NCBI GenBank assembly: GCA_016713985.1
Contig: JADJOD010000003.1
Location: 62,001 to 126,000 of the forward strand
Reading direction: 5' to 3'
Source: Lewinellaceae bacterium
Lineage (GTDB): Bacteria > Bacteroidota > Bacteroidia > Chitinophagales > Saprospiraceae
DNA length: 64,000 nt
Positions 17,030 to 26,050 of this stretch are shown here, one piece after another (position 1 is the first letter of the stretch; each line of letters opens with the position of its first letter). The notes under the pieces were generated by a model, which saw nothing but the letters and a program-made list of their open reading frames with translations, did no database searches and was not told the origin of the DNA. A program made the translations under genes and the position numbers.

Positions 17030-19274
17030 TTTGAATGGTGCTGTTTTCGCCCAAGGTAATCCCGGTATGGGTTCGATAAAAGTCGAGGTATTTCTGACGC
17101 ATTTTTTCGGATTGTTCTTTGCCGTTTACGGTCAGTTTTTCGGACGAAAGTTTGACGGAATAATTGTTCGGATCAGAGATCAGGCCGTCGCGCTGGAGTT
17201 CGGTTTTGAATGCCTCTCTGAAGGACTCGCCCTTTGCTTGTTCTGCTTGTGCCCGGCGCATTTCCTGTTGCGCTTTGTTTTGGCCCGACTGTGCCCGGCG
17301 CATCTCCTTGCGCGCTTCTTCCATAACCCTGCCTTGTTCTTTTTGCTGCCTTTTGAGGTCGGATTGAAGGGCCCGGAGTTGTTCTTCGAGCGCCTTTTCC
17401 TGCCCTTTGCGCAGTTTTTTCGTATCGCGCAGTTGTTCCCGGAGTTGTTCCATCTGTTCTTTGACCGCGCGGTTGGCATCTTCCCGCCAACGCAGGTCTT
17501 CCTCTTTCCAGCGCTGGAGTTCCTCTTTGGAAATCCGGAATTCATCAAAACCTTCCAACTGTTTCAGTTCTTCCAGGTGTTCGGCTAGTTCCGGGAGTTC
17601 GGGCATTTCGGCCAACTCCGGCAATTCTATCCGTTCCAGCTCTTCCAATCCCTCCAGCCCGTCGAAGTGAAAACCCGTGGGCGGAGTGAAATGAAAATAC
17701 CGGTTGCTTCCGTCTTTTTCTTCCCAGATCAGGAGCGGGTTGTCCGTGCCCGGCAAATCGATCGATTCGCCGTCTTCCATTTTTTCGCCGTCTACCCATA
17801 CTTCGCCGTCTTTTACCCGGATTTCCACGGGTGCGCCGTCGCGTTCAAAAAGAATGACGGTATTGCCTTCTCCATCTTTTGTAGCAGACAACCGGGAAGG
17901 GGCCGGTGGCGCGGGTGGCGCAGCCGGTATTTCCCAATGCATACCGGGCGGCATGGGCGGGAGGGGTGGCAGGGGAGCGTGTATTTCGCGGCGCAGGTCA
18001 TTTGCCAATTGCCGGTGCTGCCCGAATTCGGATTCCGGCACCTCTTTCCCGTCGATGTTCAGGCGGGTCAGTTTGCCGTCCCGGAATTCGGCCTCCACGC
18101 GTTGATTGTCTTCTTCCCGGACGACCCTGCGAATGCGGCCGGGTTTTGGCAGTGTGTCATTAACTACCTGATTATCATTTGATTGAAAACCAAGAATGGC
18201 TTTCGGAACTTCGGTGATCTGGGCAAATGCCGCGCTGAGTGTCGGCGAATGGTTGGCGCGGATACCCACGAAAGCCAGGAGTATCAGCAGTATGCCGGTA
18301 GCAATAAATTTTTCCATGATTTGTGACTTTTGTTGTGGTTGATTTAATACGCGCCGGATTCGTTCCAGAAGCAGGAAACGGCGCGATCCGCTCATGCCGA
18401 GTGCCAGAGCGGGTAGGGGAGCAGGTTTGGCCATTTCCTGCACCTGTACCAACGCTTTGGCATAAGCAAGGCGGTTGTTGCCGGTGGCGGCGAGGGCGTC
18501 GTCGTCGCAGGCGTTTTCACGTTCGCTGCGAATCAACTGCGACATCCACCACACGGCAGGGTGGTAATAAAACAAGGCTTCGATAAACGCCTGAAGCAGG
18601 TTAAAAATCCAGTCCCGCCGGGCGATATGCGCCAGTTCGTGCGCCAGAATAGCCTCTACTTCGGCCGGCGAGAGGCGGTTGAGCAGGCCCACGGGCAACA
18701 GGACGACGGGTTTGAGCCAGCCCAAGGCAGTCGGCGTGTGCACCAACGCCGATTCGAACAGACCAACCGCTACCGGTATGCCCAGTTGTTTGCCGAACAC
18801 GGCCATTTTTTCGTGCCAATGCTCCGCTACCAAAAATGTACCCCGTCTGCGCAGGTGTTCCAGGTGCCACAATCCACTCCCCAGGCGCAGCAGGAAAAAA
18901 ACAAAACCAAGCAGCCAGATGGCAACAATAAGCGGGTAACGGCTTTCAAACCAGCCATAAATCGCTTGCCAAAGGGTTGTATTAAGAGTTTGATTGTCAA
19001 TAAAATAACTCGAAATAACAGGCGCCGTTTCTGCCGCTGCGCCGGCCGGAATGTTTCCGGCGGGGGTATACATCCAGCCGAAGGTGACGAGTGCCGCCCC
19101 GAACAGCAGGCTTAATGCCGCGTAGGCTGCCCGGTACCGCTGCCGCGCCGCATGCAGCCGCGGCAATAAAACCAACAAAACGAGCGCTGCAAGGGCGCCC
19201 TGCCAGAGGGAGTGAACCAGCGTCCAGCCGAGAGCCCGGACGAGTGCGTCGGAAGCAAGGAGTTCAACGTTCAT
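17010..19274 (-). CDS. BlaR1/MecR1-type M56 metallopeptidase with coiled-coil tail
   Basis: A 754-residue membrane protein. Four hydrophobic segments fall at about 14-40, 49-70, 112-135 and 323-345. The M56 zinc motif HELAH is at 212-216 (AILAHELAHIARRDW), followed by the characteristic EALFYYHPAVWWMSQLIRSERENACDD-type segment. Beyond the last helix the C-terminus is not a penicillin-binding sensor as in BlaR1 but an extracytoplasmic proline-rich part, an acidic part and a long charged coiled coil (about 575-705, rich in E, Q, R, K). The ATG overlaps the BlaI stop by 4 bases (19271-19274). It presumably cleaves the BlaI repressor in response to an envelope signal; what it senses is unknown. 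Confidence 0.88.
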   Translation of the reverse strand: MNVELLASDALVRALGWTLVHSLWQGALAALVLLVLLPRLHAARQRYRAAYAALSLLFGAALVTFGWMYTPAGNIPAGAAAETAPVISSYFIDNQTLNTTLWQAIYGWFESRYPLIVAIWLLGFVFFLLRLGSGLWHLEHLRRRGTFLVAEHWHEKMAVFGKQLGIPVAVGLFESALVHTPTALGWLKPVVLLPVGLLNRLSPAEVEAILAHELAHIARRDWIFNLLQAFIEALFYYHPAVWWMSQLIRSERENACDDDALAATGNNRLAYAKALVQVQEMAKPAPLPALALGMSGSRRFLLLERIRRVLNQPQQKSQIMEKFIATGILLILLAFVGIRANHSPTLSAAFAQITEVPKAILGFQSNDNQVVNDTLPKPGRIRRVVREEDNQRVEAEFRDGKLTRLNIDGKEVPESEFGQHRQLANDLRREIHAPLPPLPPMPPGMHWEIPAAPPAPPAPSRLSATKDGEGNTVILFERDGAPVEIRVKDGEVWVDGEKMEDGESIDLPGTDNPLLIWEEKDGSNRYFHFTPPTGFHFDGLEGLEELERIELPELAEMPELPELAEHLEELKQLEGFDEFRISKEELQRWKEEDLRWREDANRAVKEQMEQLREQLRDTKKLRKGQEKALEEQLRALQSDLKRQQKEQGRVMEEARKEMRRAQSGQNKAQQEMRRAQAEQAKGESFREAFKTELQRDGLISDPNNYSVKLSSEKLTVNGKEQSEKMRQKYLDFYRTHTGITLGENSTIQITENNN

Positions 19275-19681
19275 GGCTTGGACTGATTTTCTTCAATTTG
19301 AGCGATCAGGGCTTTGATCTCGTCTAATTCTTCGGCACTGGCCTCGTGATTGCCAAGCGCCTGCATCACAAGGCGGGCCGTACTTCCCCGAAAAGTATTG
19401 TCCACAAACTGTTGTAACAAAAGCGATTGTGTGTCATTTTTCCGGACGGCGGCGGCGTACAGGTGGGTTCGCCCGTCTTCCTCCCGGGTCACCAATCCCT
19501 TTTCAAACATGATCTGCATCAGTTTCAACGTGGTAGTGTATCCCGCAGATTCTTTGCCTCGTGGCGCCGAAAGCCCACTTTTGCGCCGTTCGTTCAACAG
19601 GTCGTTCACGATACGCACGGTGGCGGGGCCTTTTTCCCAGAGGATATGCAGGATTTCGAGTTCGGATTCGGTCGGTTTCAT
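19271..19681 (-). CDS. blaI: BlaI/MecI/CopY-family transcriptional repressor
   Basis: A 136-residue winged-helix repressor of the BlaI/MecI family (Penicillinase_R). The recognition part is visible as SELEILHILWEKGPATVRIVNDLL then AGYTTTLKLMQIMFEKGLVTREEDGRTHLY, and the C-terminal dimerisation helix region as SLLLQQFVDNTFRGSTARLVMQAL and ELDEIKALIAQIEE. It lies between a serine hydrolase gene (24 bases upstream) and the M56 gene (4-base overlap) on the same strand. Its likely operators are the two 18-bp palindromes in front of the serine hydrolase, so the operon is probably autoregulated. Confidence 0.92.
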   Translation of the reverse strand: MKPTESELEILHILWEKGPATVRIVNDLLNERRKSGLSAPRGKESAGYTTTLKLMQIMFEKGLVTREEDGRTHLYAAAVRKNDTQSLLLQQFVDNTFRGSTARLVMQALGNHEASAEELDEIKALIAQIEENQSKP

Positions 19682-19704
19682 TTTTTATGGTTGATGATTA
19701 AATC

Positions 19705-21114
19705 TTACAATTTGTCGAGGTTTTCCTTTGCCCGGGCATTGCCGGGGCGGAGTTCCAGGGCTTTGGAGAAACATTTTTTTGCGTTTTCACGGTCGTTTTT
19801 TAACAAATACGCGTCGCCGAGGTCGTTCCAGGCGACTACGATTTTAGGAAAACGGTCCGTATAATACCGGTATAAAGCAATGGATTCGTCGGCTTTCCCT
19901 TCGCTCAGGAGGGCTTGCCCGGTAAAAAACAGCACCATGTCGTCTTCCAGTTCGTAGCCGTTGTCCCGGAGGTCGCGGTCAACATTTTCTGTAAAATAGG
20001 CGGGGCCTTTTGTTTTCAGCAATTGATAGATAAACCTGGAGGCAGAAGGTTGCAGCGGTTCGGGTGTTTTGCCGTTTAAAACGGCGCCGATCCGCTGGAA
20101 AATGGCTTCCGCCGAGCCTTCGTCGTAATTGGAAAGCACGATGACGACGCGGTTTTGTTCGTTGTTCAGGCTCAATACGGCGTTGATTCCCGGCCCGCCA
20201 CCTGCCACGGCATAACGGCCCTCGCGGCGAAACTCCTGCCACGACGTGTATTGTTTCGGAAACAAGGGCTCGTTGAACAAGTGGAGTTTGTTCGTGTCGC
20301 TCAGCAGAAGGTTGTCGTCGACCAGCGAACGGCTCAGTCGCAACAAGTCGCCGGTGGTGGAATAAATGCCGCCGTCGCCGCCGCCCAGCAAAGAAAATCC
20401 GAGGTTGTCCTGGTGCGGTCCGGGTATGTTGGAGAGGTATCCGGTGGCTTTGCCGGGCAGTTGTTGCATACGGAACAAAAAGCCCGTTTCGTGCATCCCG
20501 ATTTTGTCTAATATCCTCGTTTTCAGGACTTCCGCGTAGTTTTTTCCTTCTGTTTTTTCTACAATTGCCGCCAGTGTCACATAACCGGAATTGGAATATT
20601 CGGCCCGCGCGCCAGGTTCAAAAGCGAGGTTTTCCTGCCTGATCCAGGGTAAAAAGTCGGTGGCACTGCGGATTTCCGTTTCTTCCGGGCTAAAGTCCGG
20701 CAGGTCGTAATATTGCCCCAGGCCGGACTGGTGATTGAGCAAATGCCGGAGGGTTATGCGCCCGGCCACTTCCGGCGAAAAACCGGAAAGGTGTTTGCCC
20801 AGGGTGTCATCGAGGCCGAGTTTGCCTTCCGCAACGAGTTGCAAGACGAGTATCCGGGTGAAAACTTTGGTGATGGAGCCGATTGAAAACCGGGTGTCGG
20901 GCGTGTTGGGCAAAGCTGTGGCGAAATCCGCCATTCCCGTGCTTTTTTGAAAAAACGTCTGTCCGTCCCTGACAATCAATACATTGCCGGAAAACACGTC
21001 TTTGTCCCGGGCTTCCTGCAAAAGGGCATTTAAAGACGTGTTGACCTCGTTTTGTGCACCCGCACGCCAAAGCAGCAGGTTAAAAAAGAATACACAGAAG
21101 TATTTTGTTCGCAT
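19705..21114 (-). CDS. Serine hydrolase, class C beta-lactamase-like, first gene of a BlaI/BlaR1-type operon
   Basis: About 469 residues from the ATG at 21114 (MRTKYFCVFFFNLL signal peptide). Motifs: SxxK as SITK at 80-83 and YxN as YSN at 173-175 in EYSNSGYVTL; the third motif is less clear, GGPGIN in place of HGG/KTG. A TPR-like C-terminus follows (SEGKADESIALYRYYTDRF ... AWNDLGDAYLLKNDRENAKKC). A longer frame begins at 21141, but that start would lie within the promoter. Position as first gene upstream of blaI and an M56 gene is the arrangement of inducible beta-lactamase operons, yet its own substrate may be a peptidoglycan fragment or peptide rather than an antibiotic. Confidence 0.87.
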   Translation of the reverse strand: MRTKYFCVFFFNLLLWRAGAQNEVNTSLNALLQEARDKDVFSGNVLIVRDGQTFFQKSTGMADFATALPNTPDTRFSIGSITKVFTRILVLQLVAEGKLGLDDTLGKHLSGFSPEVAGRITLRHLLNHQSGLGQYYDLPDFSPEETEIRSATDFLPWIRQENLAFEPGARAEYSNSGYVTLAAIVEKTEGKNYAEVLKTRILDKIGMHETGFLFRMQQLPGKATGYLSNIPGPHQDNLGFSLLGGGDGGIYSTTGDLLRLSRSLVDDNLLLSDTNKLHLFNEPLFPKQYTSWQEFRREGRYAVAGGGPGINAVLSLNNEQNRVVIVLSNYDEGSAEAIFQRIGAVLNGKTPEPLQPSASRFIYQLLKTKGPAYFTENVDRDLRDNGYELEDDMVLFFTGQALLSEGKADESIALYRYYTDRFPKIVVAWNDLGDAYLLKNDRENAKKCFSKALELRPGNARAKENLDKL

Positions 21115-21134
21115 AGCCGATTTAATTCCGGCCA

Positions 21135-21166
21135 CAAACATCTACGAGAGTTTTCGTAGTTCCAAA
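21135..21166 (-). promoter_or_regulatory. Promoter of the serine hydrolase-blaI-M56 operon
   Basis: On the minus strand TTTG (21166-21163) and GATGTTTG (21142-21135, 7 of 8 positions apart from the first two of TAnnTTTG being imperfect) are separated by 20 bases, the Bacteroidota -33/-7 spacing. The spacer is almost entirely occupied by the proximal operator. Start site would be about 21130. Confidence 0.5.
21142..21159. promoter_or_regulatory. Proximal BlaI-type operator
   Basis: CTACGAGAGTTTTCGTAG, an 18-bp palindrome with two mismatched positions (outer CTACGA/TCGTAG arms intact). It fills the spacer between the putative -33 and -7 boxes, where a bound repressor would block RNA polymerase. 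Confidence 0.75.
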
Positions 21167-21172
21167 TTTTTT

Positions 21173-21190
21173 CTACGAAAATTTTCGTAG
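21173..21190. promoter_or_regulatory. Distal BlaI-type operator
   Basis: CTACGAAAATTTTCGTAG, a perfect 18-bp palindrome with the same outer arms as the proximal site. The two centres are 31 bases apart, three helical turns, so two repressor dimers could bind the same face of the helix. Confidence 0.75.
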
Positions 21191-21195
21191 ATCAT

Positions 21196-21217
21196 AAAAA
21201 TGGCGGCAAAAACCGCC
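21196..21217 (-). terminator. Likely intrinsic terminator of the GH130/FucP operon
   Basis: Read on the minus strand after the GH130 stop, GGCGG-TTTTTG-CCGCC forms a short GC stem and is followed by ATTTTTAT. It sits between that operon and the distal BlaI operator of the next minus-strand operon. Confidence 0.55.
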
Positions 21218-21228
21218 CCGAGCACTCA

Positions 21229-22320
21229 TTATTTACACTCCGCCACGGCGATCTTCGAATCCGCCGTGCCGTAATACAGGAGCCATCGGCTGTTGTGCCA
21301 GACCATCCCTTCGAGGAAACAAACATTGCTGACCTGGCCGCTTTTTTCATAAGGCCGGTCGGGGTGAAGGGTATACCGGCTGGCCCGGGCGATCAGTTTG
21401 GCCGGTTTGTTTTCAGAAAACAAAGCCTGGCCGACGGAATAAGACATGTCCGGAAGGGTTTTGTCTCCTTTTTTTGCGTCGTTGGCGCTGTTGTACAGCA
21501 ACAGGATGCCTTCTTTCCGGAGCAGGGCGAAAGGTCCCGGCTCCACTAATTTGCTGTCGAAATAGCCGGCGCGCGGGCTCAAAACCGACACCAGTTTTTT
21601 CTTTTTGTCTTCCACCGGCGCCCAGGTGATGAGGTCGTCGGAAGTTGCCATAAAAATATCCGTGTCGCCCCAGTACATCTGGTATTTGCCTTTGATTTTC
21701 CGGGCAATGACCTCGCCGTCTTTCAGTTCACAAACAATGGCGCCCGATTTCGACCAGAGGTCGCGGTATCTGACGTCGGTCATTACCAGGCCGTGTTTTT
21801 TCCAGGAAACCAGGTCGCTGGAAGATGCGACGCAGAGGCGGGCGGTTTTGCCGTCGTAAGCGGTATAGGTCATCACATACAGGCCGTCTTCCCGTTTTAC
21901 GACCCGGGGGTCTTCACAACCGCCTTCCCATTCGAAGGTTTTCATGGGGTCGTTGTCCGGGTATAGGACCGGAATGGTGTTTTTGCGAAAAACAAGTCCG
22001 TCGCGGCTTTTGGCCAGGCCGATGCGGGAGGTACCCGCGTATTGCCCGATTTTATCCTCCGCCCGGTAGAGCATCCACACCCAGCCGTCTTTTACCACGG
22101 CGGTTGGGTTGAATACGTCTTTTTCCTCCCAGCGGACGTTCTTTTTGAGTATCGGGCAATAAAACTGCGCCTTGCCGTCGGGTTCGAGCACCGGATTATA
22201 GTCATCCAGTTTCCTGACGGGCTGGAGGGTCCACACGTTTTCGTCCAGGGTTTTTTTGCCGCCGGAGCAGCCCGCGACGAGCAGAAAACAGGTAAAAAGC
22301 AACCAATTTTTCATAAGCAC
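21229..22320 (-). CDS. GH130-like glycosidase/phosphorylase lipoprotein
   Basis: About 360 residues. A lipoprotein leader (LLFTCFLLVAGC, lipobox VAGC) precedes a five-bladed propeller enzyme resembling family GH130 and related GH43/GH117-like proteins: EKDVFNPTAVV, FEWEGGCEDPRVVKREDGLYVMTYTAYDG, and a C-terminal WLLYYGTADSKIAVAECK. GH130 enzymes act on beta-mannosides by phosphorolysis or hydrolysis; being a lipoprotein, this one is more likely a periplasmic hydrolase. The start is MLMKN at 22320 or the internal ATG two codons later. It follows the sugar transporter by 23 bases in the same operon, suggesting a joint carbohydrate role. Confidence 0.8.
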   Translation of the reverse strand: MLMKNWLLFTCFLLVAGCSGGKKTLDENVWTLQPVRKLDDYNPVLEPDGKAQFYCPILKKNVRWEEKDVFNPTAVVKDGWVWMLYRAEDKIGQYAGTSRIGLAKSRDGLVFRKNTIPVLYPDNDPMKTFEWEGGCEDPRVVKREDGLYVMTYTAYDGKTARLCVASSSDLVSWKKHGLVMTDVRYRDLWSKSGAIVCELKDGEVIARKIKGKYQMYWGDTDIFMATSDDLITWAPVEDKKKKLVSVLSPRAGYFDSKLVEPGPFALLRKEGILLLYNSANDAKKGDKTLPDMSYSVGQALFSENKPAKLIARASRYTLHPDRPYEKSGQVSNVCFLEGMVWHNSRWLLYYGTADSKIAVAECK

Positions 22321-22343
22321 AAGGGCAAAATTAATGACACCGA

Positions 22344-23656
22344 TCAGGCTTCTTTTATTTTATATCCCTGCATCACGTAGTACACCACATATCCGAAACA
22401 AACAAACGGCACCAGCAGGGCCATTTTCATTCCTCCGGCCTGGGATAAAAGTCCGGCAAGCGGCGGCATTACCGCGCCGCCCACAATGGCCATGATCACC
22501 AGCGAGGAAGCCATCTTGCTTTCGGCCGGCGGCAAACTTTTGGTGGCGAGTGCAAAAATGGTTGGGAACATGATGCTCTGGCAGAAATAGGTCAGCATAA
22601 TACATACGATGCCGGTGAGGCCGCCGGTGGCAAATGCCAGGGCAACCAATACGACCGACGCCATACAATACCAGGACAATACCTTGCGCGGCTCCATCCG
22701 GCTCATCAGAAAGGTGCCGAGAAAACGCCCTAACATAAAGAGTACCAGGGCAAAAGATGCATGCAGGCCGGCGATTTGGTCGGGGGTCATATCAGCCGTT
22801 ACCCGGTACAGGGAGTTGACAAACCCGACGTGTTCGTCGCGGGCAAAATCGACCTTAAAATCGACAAAATAACCCCAGAGTGTGGCTTGTGCGCCTACAT
22901 TGGCGAATTGAGCCAACACGCCGAGTGTCAGGTGTTTGTATTTGCCCAGCAAACTGAAAACGCTTACCCTGCCCTCCGCCAGTTCGTCTTCCCGACCTAC
23001 TTCCGGCATTTTTGTAAGGGCAAACAGTACCGCCACAGCCGCCACAATCACGGCGATCGTCAGGTAAGGCCCCTGCACGGAAAGGGCTTCCTGTATTTTG
23101 GCGGCCTCGATCTGTTCGGAGGTCATGGCGGCCAACACTTCCGCCGTGTATTCTTTTTTTGAAAAAATGAACAAACTGCCGATGATGGGGCCGAGAATAA
23201 TGCTGATCCCGTTGAAGGATTGTGCAAAATTGATCCGCCATTCGGCGTCTTTTTTGTCGCCCAAAACGGTCACATACAGGTTGGCGGCCGTTTCCAGGAA
23301 CGCCAGCCCCGAGGCGATGGTGAACAAGGCAAACAGGAAAAAACCGTACACCCGAAAGTCGGCAGCGGGATAAAACAGCAGGGCGCCGCCGGCATACAAC
23401 AGCAAACCCGCCAGAATGCCGCGTTTATAACCCCATTTTCGCATAAAAACACCCGCAGGAATAGCCATGACAAAATAGCCAAAATAAAAAGCGGAGTCTA
23501 CGATGCCCGCCTGCGCCCGATTGAGGTCTAGGGCAAACTGGAAGTGGCGGATCAAAGAGCCATTGAGGCTGTTGGCGATGCCCCACAGGAAAAAAGGCTG
23601 CAAACGAGCGCGAAAGGCAGGAGGTAGGGGTTGCGCGAACTGGAAGTTGAATTCAT
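22344..23656 (-). CDS. FucP-type major facilitator sugar transporter, frameshifted at N-terminus
   Basis: A 12-helix major facilitator of the FucP (L-fucose:H+ symporter) branch: FFLWGIANSLNGSLIRHFQFALDL, FYFGYFVMAIPAGVFMRKWGYKRGI, GLAFLETAANLYVTVLGD and, after the central loop, SIMFPTIFALATKSLPP. The continuous frame starts only at 23603, too short, but the missing N-terminus (MNSTSSSRNPYLLPFALVC) lies upstream in another frame from the ATG at 23656; adding one base to the A-run 23590-23595 (T on the minus strand) joins them. The transported sugar is not certain: fucose, galactose, glucose or mannose are all known for this family. It is first in an operon with the GH130-like lipoprotein. Confidence 0.85.
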
Positions 23657-23866
23657 GGAAGGGAAGGGAAAAGTGTTCTTTCAGGGGGCAAGTTTAGTAA
23701 AAGATTACCGCTGAAAGCCGTAGTTTTTCTTCTTTTGTCGGGCCAAATTTTTTTGCCGCAACGACACGGCGGCTTACAAGAAGTAAACCTTTTAATATCA
23801 ATCGATTGCGCCGTGATTCGCCGTGCTGCCGCAGGGCCCTTTCACCTTGCACATTTAATTTGCCTT

Positions 23867-25225
23867 ATGAACAAAAGTTTTGCACACAAAAAAGCAGTGG
23901 TTGTCGGCGCCGGACTGGTTGGTTCTTTGTGGACGGTTTTCCTCGCCCGGCACGGTTACGACGTGGAAGTATACGAACGCCGCTCCGATATGCGCACCGC
24001 CGGGTACTCGGGCGGGCGCTCGATCAACCTCGCTATGAGCGAACGCGGCTGGAAAGCCGTGGAAAAAGCCGGAATCCGCGAAAAAATTGAAAAAGTAGCG
24101 ATTCCCATGCCGGGCCGTATGATGCACTCGGTGTCGGGCGACCTCACCTTTCAACCCTACGGAAAAGCGGGTGAAGCCATCTACTCCGTGTCGCGCGGCG
24201 GACTCAACCTGGAGTTGCTGAATATCGCGGGAACGTACCCGAACGTGCGGTTTTTCTTCGACCATCGCTGCGCCGACGTGGATTTGGAAAACCCACGCAT
24301 TACCTTTGAAGACCTGAAAACCAATACGTTAAAGACCGTTGAAGCGCCGCTGATCTTCGCTGCCGACGGCGCCTTCAGCGCCGTGCGGTATGCCATTCAA
24401 AAGACGGACCGATTCAACTACACACAGTTTTACCTCGATCACGGGTACAAGGAACTGTGTATTCCGCCAAACCCCGACGGCAGCCACCGCCTCGATCCCT
24501 CGGCCCTGCACATCTGGCCGCGCGGCAATTTTATGCTGATCGCCCTGCCCAACGCCGACGGCAGTTTTACCTGCACCTTGTTCCTGCCGTTTGAAGGGGA
24601 AATTTCGTTCGAAAAACTGACCGATAATGCCTCGGTAGACGCCTTTTTTCGGACCTATTTTTCCGATGCGATGGCGCATATGCCCACGCTGTCCGACGAT
24701 TTTTGGGGCAACCCCACGTCGTCGCTGATCACGGTAAAATGTGCACCCTGGCAATGGCAAAACCGCATTCTGCTCATCGGAGATGCCGCACACGCCATCG
24801 TGCCGTTTTATGGCCAGGGTATGAACGCGGGTTTTGAGGATTGCACCATTCTCGACGCCCTGCACGACGAACTGGAAGGCGACTGGTCGCGCATCATCCC
24901 GCAATTTGCACAACAACGCAAAGCCGACGGCGACGCCATTGCCGAACTGGCACAGCGCAATTTTATCGAAATGCGCGACCTGGTAGCCGATCCGAAGTTT
25001 TTGCTGCGCAAAAAAATTGCCGCCCACCTTCATGAACGGCATCCCGACTTTCTGCCGGTATATACTATGGTAACGTTCAGTAATACGCCCTATCACGTGG
25101 CGTTGCGTGAAGACGACGCGCAAAATCACCTGTTCAAACAAATCCTCAACCTGGAGAATATTGAAAATGAATGGATGGGCGAGGGGGTGGACGAGGTATA
25201 TCAACGCTGGAAAAAGGAAGGTTGA
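23867..25225 (+). CDS. kmo: Kynurenine 3-monooxygenase
   Basis: A 452-residue FAD-dependent aromatic hydroxylase. It shows the FAD-binding VVVGAGLVGSLWTVFLARHG, the family's RRSDMR and GRSINLAMSERGW motifs, the DG motif IFAADGAFSAVRY, and the second FAD motif LIGDAAHAIVPFYGQGMNAGFEDC. The YERRSDMR/GRSINLA pair and the C-terminal YTMVTFSNTPYHVAL region are typical of kynurenine 3-monooxygenase, which hydroxylates L-kynurenine in tryptophan catabolism and in quinolinate/NAD synthesis. The ATG at 23867 is preferred over upstream frame extension; TTAATTTG four bases before it resembles a -7 box, hinting at a leaderless transcript. No other kynurenine-pathway gene is adjacent. Confidence 0.92.
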   Translation: MNKSFAHKKAVVVGAGLVGSLWTVFLARHGYDVEVYERRSDMRTAGYSGGRSINLAMSERGWKAVEKAGIREKIEKVAIPMPGRMMHSVSGDLTFQPYGKAGEAIYSVSRGGLNLELLNIAGTYPNVRFFFDHRCADVDLENPRITFEDLKTNTLKTVEAPLIFAADGAFSAVRYAIQKTDRFNYTQFYLDHGYKELCIPPNPDGSHRLDPSALHIWPRGNFMLIALPNADGSFTCTLFLPFEGEISFEKLTDNASVDAFFRTYFSDAMAHMPTLSDDFWGNPTSSLITVKCAPWQWQNRILLIGDAAHAIVPFYGQGMNAGFEDCTILDALHDELEGDWSRIIPQFAQQRKADGDAIAELAQRNFIEMRDLVADPKFLLRKKIAAHLHERHPDFLPVYTMVTFSNTPYHVALREDDAQNHLFKQILNLENIENEWMGEGVDEVYQRWKKEG

Positions 25226-25231
25226 TTTCCC

Positions 25232-25302
25232 TGGCGACGGCACATGAAAGTGTATAAAAGTTTGATTTTTAAATTTTTATATGCCTTCATGTGCTGCCGC
25301 CA
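25232..25302. repeat. Long imperfect inverted repeat between convergent genes
   Basis: TGGCGACGGCACATGAA (25232-25248) pairs with TTCATGTGCTGCCGCCA (25286-25302) at 15 of 17 positions, enclosing an AT-rich loop. It sits between the convergent kmo and GLPGLI genes and could terminate transcription from both. Confidence 0.65.
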
Positions 25303-25307
25303 AGTCC

Positions 25308-26037
25308 CTAGTTCCGAATAATCCGCATCGGCCTGCCGCCGTTTTCACGGAGGCGTTCGGCCACAATTTTCTGGAATTCGGCATCGGAAATTTTTTCCCC
25401 TTTTTTGGGCGCTTCGATTTCTCCCTTTTTTAATTTTTTGAACTCCACTTTTTTGGCGGAAATGACGATTTCGCCGTTGTTGATGTCAATTTCGAGGATC
25501 ATACCAGGCAATTGCCCGTATTGAGCAGGCCCCGAGGGCAGCGGCAGCGCATCGGCGAACCAGGCGACGATTTCCCGTTTGCGTGTGGTATCGGTCGTGG
25601 TGGCTTTCAGGCAATTGTAGCCGAGTATTTGTTTGGAATCGACGCTTATTTTCCAGTTCCCGGCAGCCAGGGTATCCATGATGAGGTAGTTTTTTCCAAA
25701 AAACTCCTGGTAATTTATTTTCCGCAAGGCGGCGAAGTTGCGGTAATAAACCGCTTCCGGGCGCTGCATGCGGATTTGTACCCCGCCGCCGCCGATTTCT
25801 TCGTCTTCCTCCTCTTCTTCCACGTTCCGGTACAAACTTTCCGTTTCGGTGAACAACAGTTCGTTTTTCTGGGTACGGAATTCCGGGATCATGGCTTTCA
25901 TGTCAGCTGCATCCGGAGGCAACGAGCGGTGAACATTGACTTTTTCTTCGAATTGGACGATGCCTTCGCTGTTTTGGGCAGTAACCGGTATGGCCGGCAA
26001 TAAAGCTGAGAAAAAAGAATAAGGTGCTGACTTTCAT
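25308..26037 (-). CDS. GLPGLI-family protein, frameshifted in signal peptide
   Basis: About 240 residues. The C-terminal two thirds show GLPGLI-family features, the signature here being YGQLPGMILEIDINNG, preceded by NYLIMDTLAAGNWKISVDSKQILGYNCLKATT and IVAWFADALPLPSGP. An acidic run (EEEEEDEE) lies near residue 80. The continuous frame opens at a TTG at 26000; an ATG at 26037 in the neighbouring frame supplies MKVSTLFFF, and removing one base from the A-run 26011-26016 joins it to SALLPAIPVTAQ as a normal signal peptide. The family is periplasmic, specific to Bacteroidota, and of unknown function; some members are in TonB or stress operons. Confidence 0.82.
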
Positions 26038-26050
26038 AGTGTAACTTTTT

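Noticed and set aside
17031..17588. Plus-strand open frame opposite the M56 coiled coil
   Set aside because: It mirrors the low-complexity charged coiled coil and has no independent support.
24329..25243. Minus-strand open frame opposite kmo
   Set aside because: Antisense shadow of a well supported flavoprotein gene; no start context or family.
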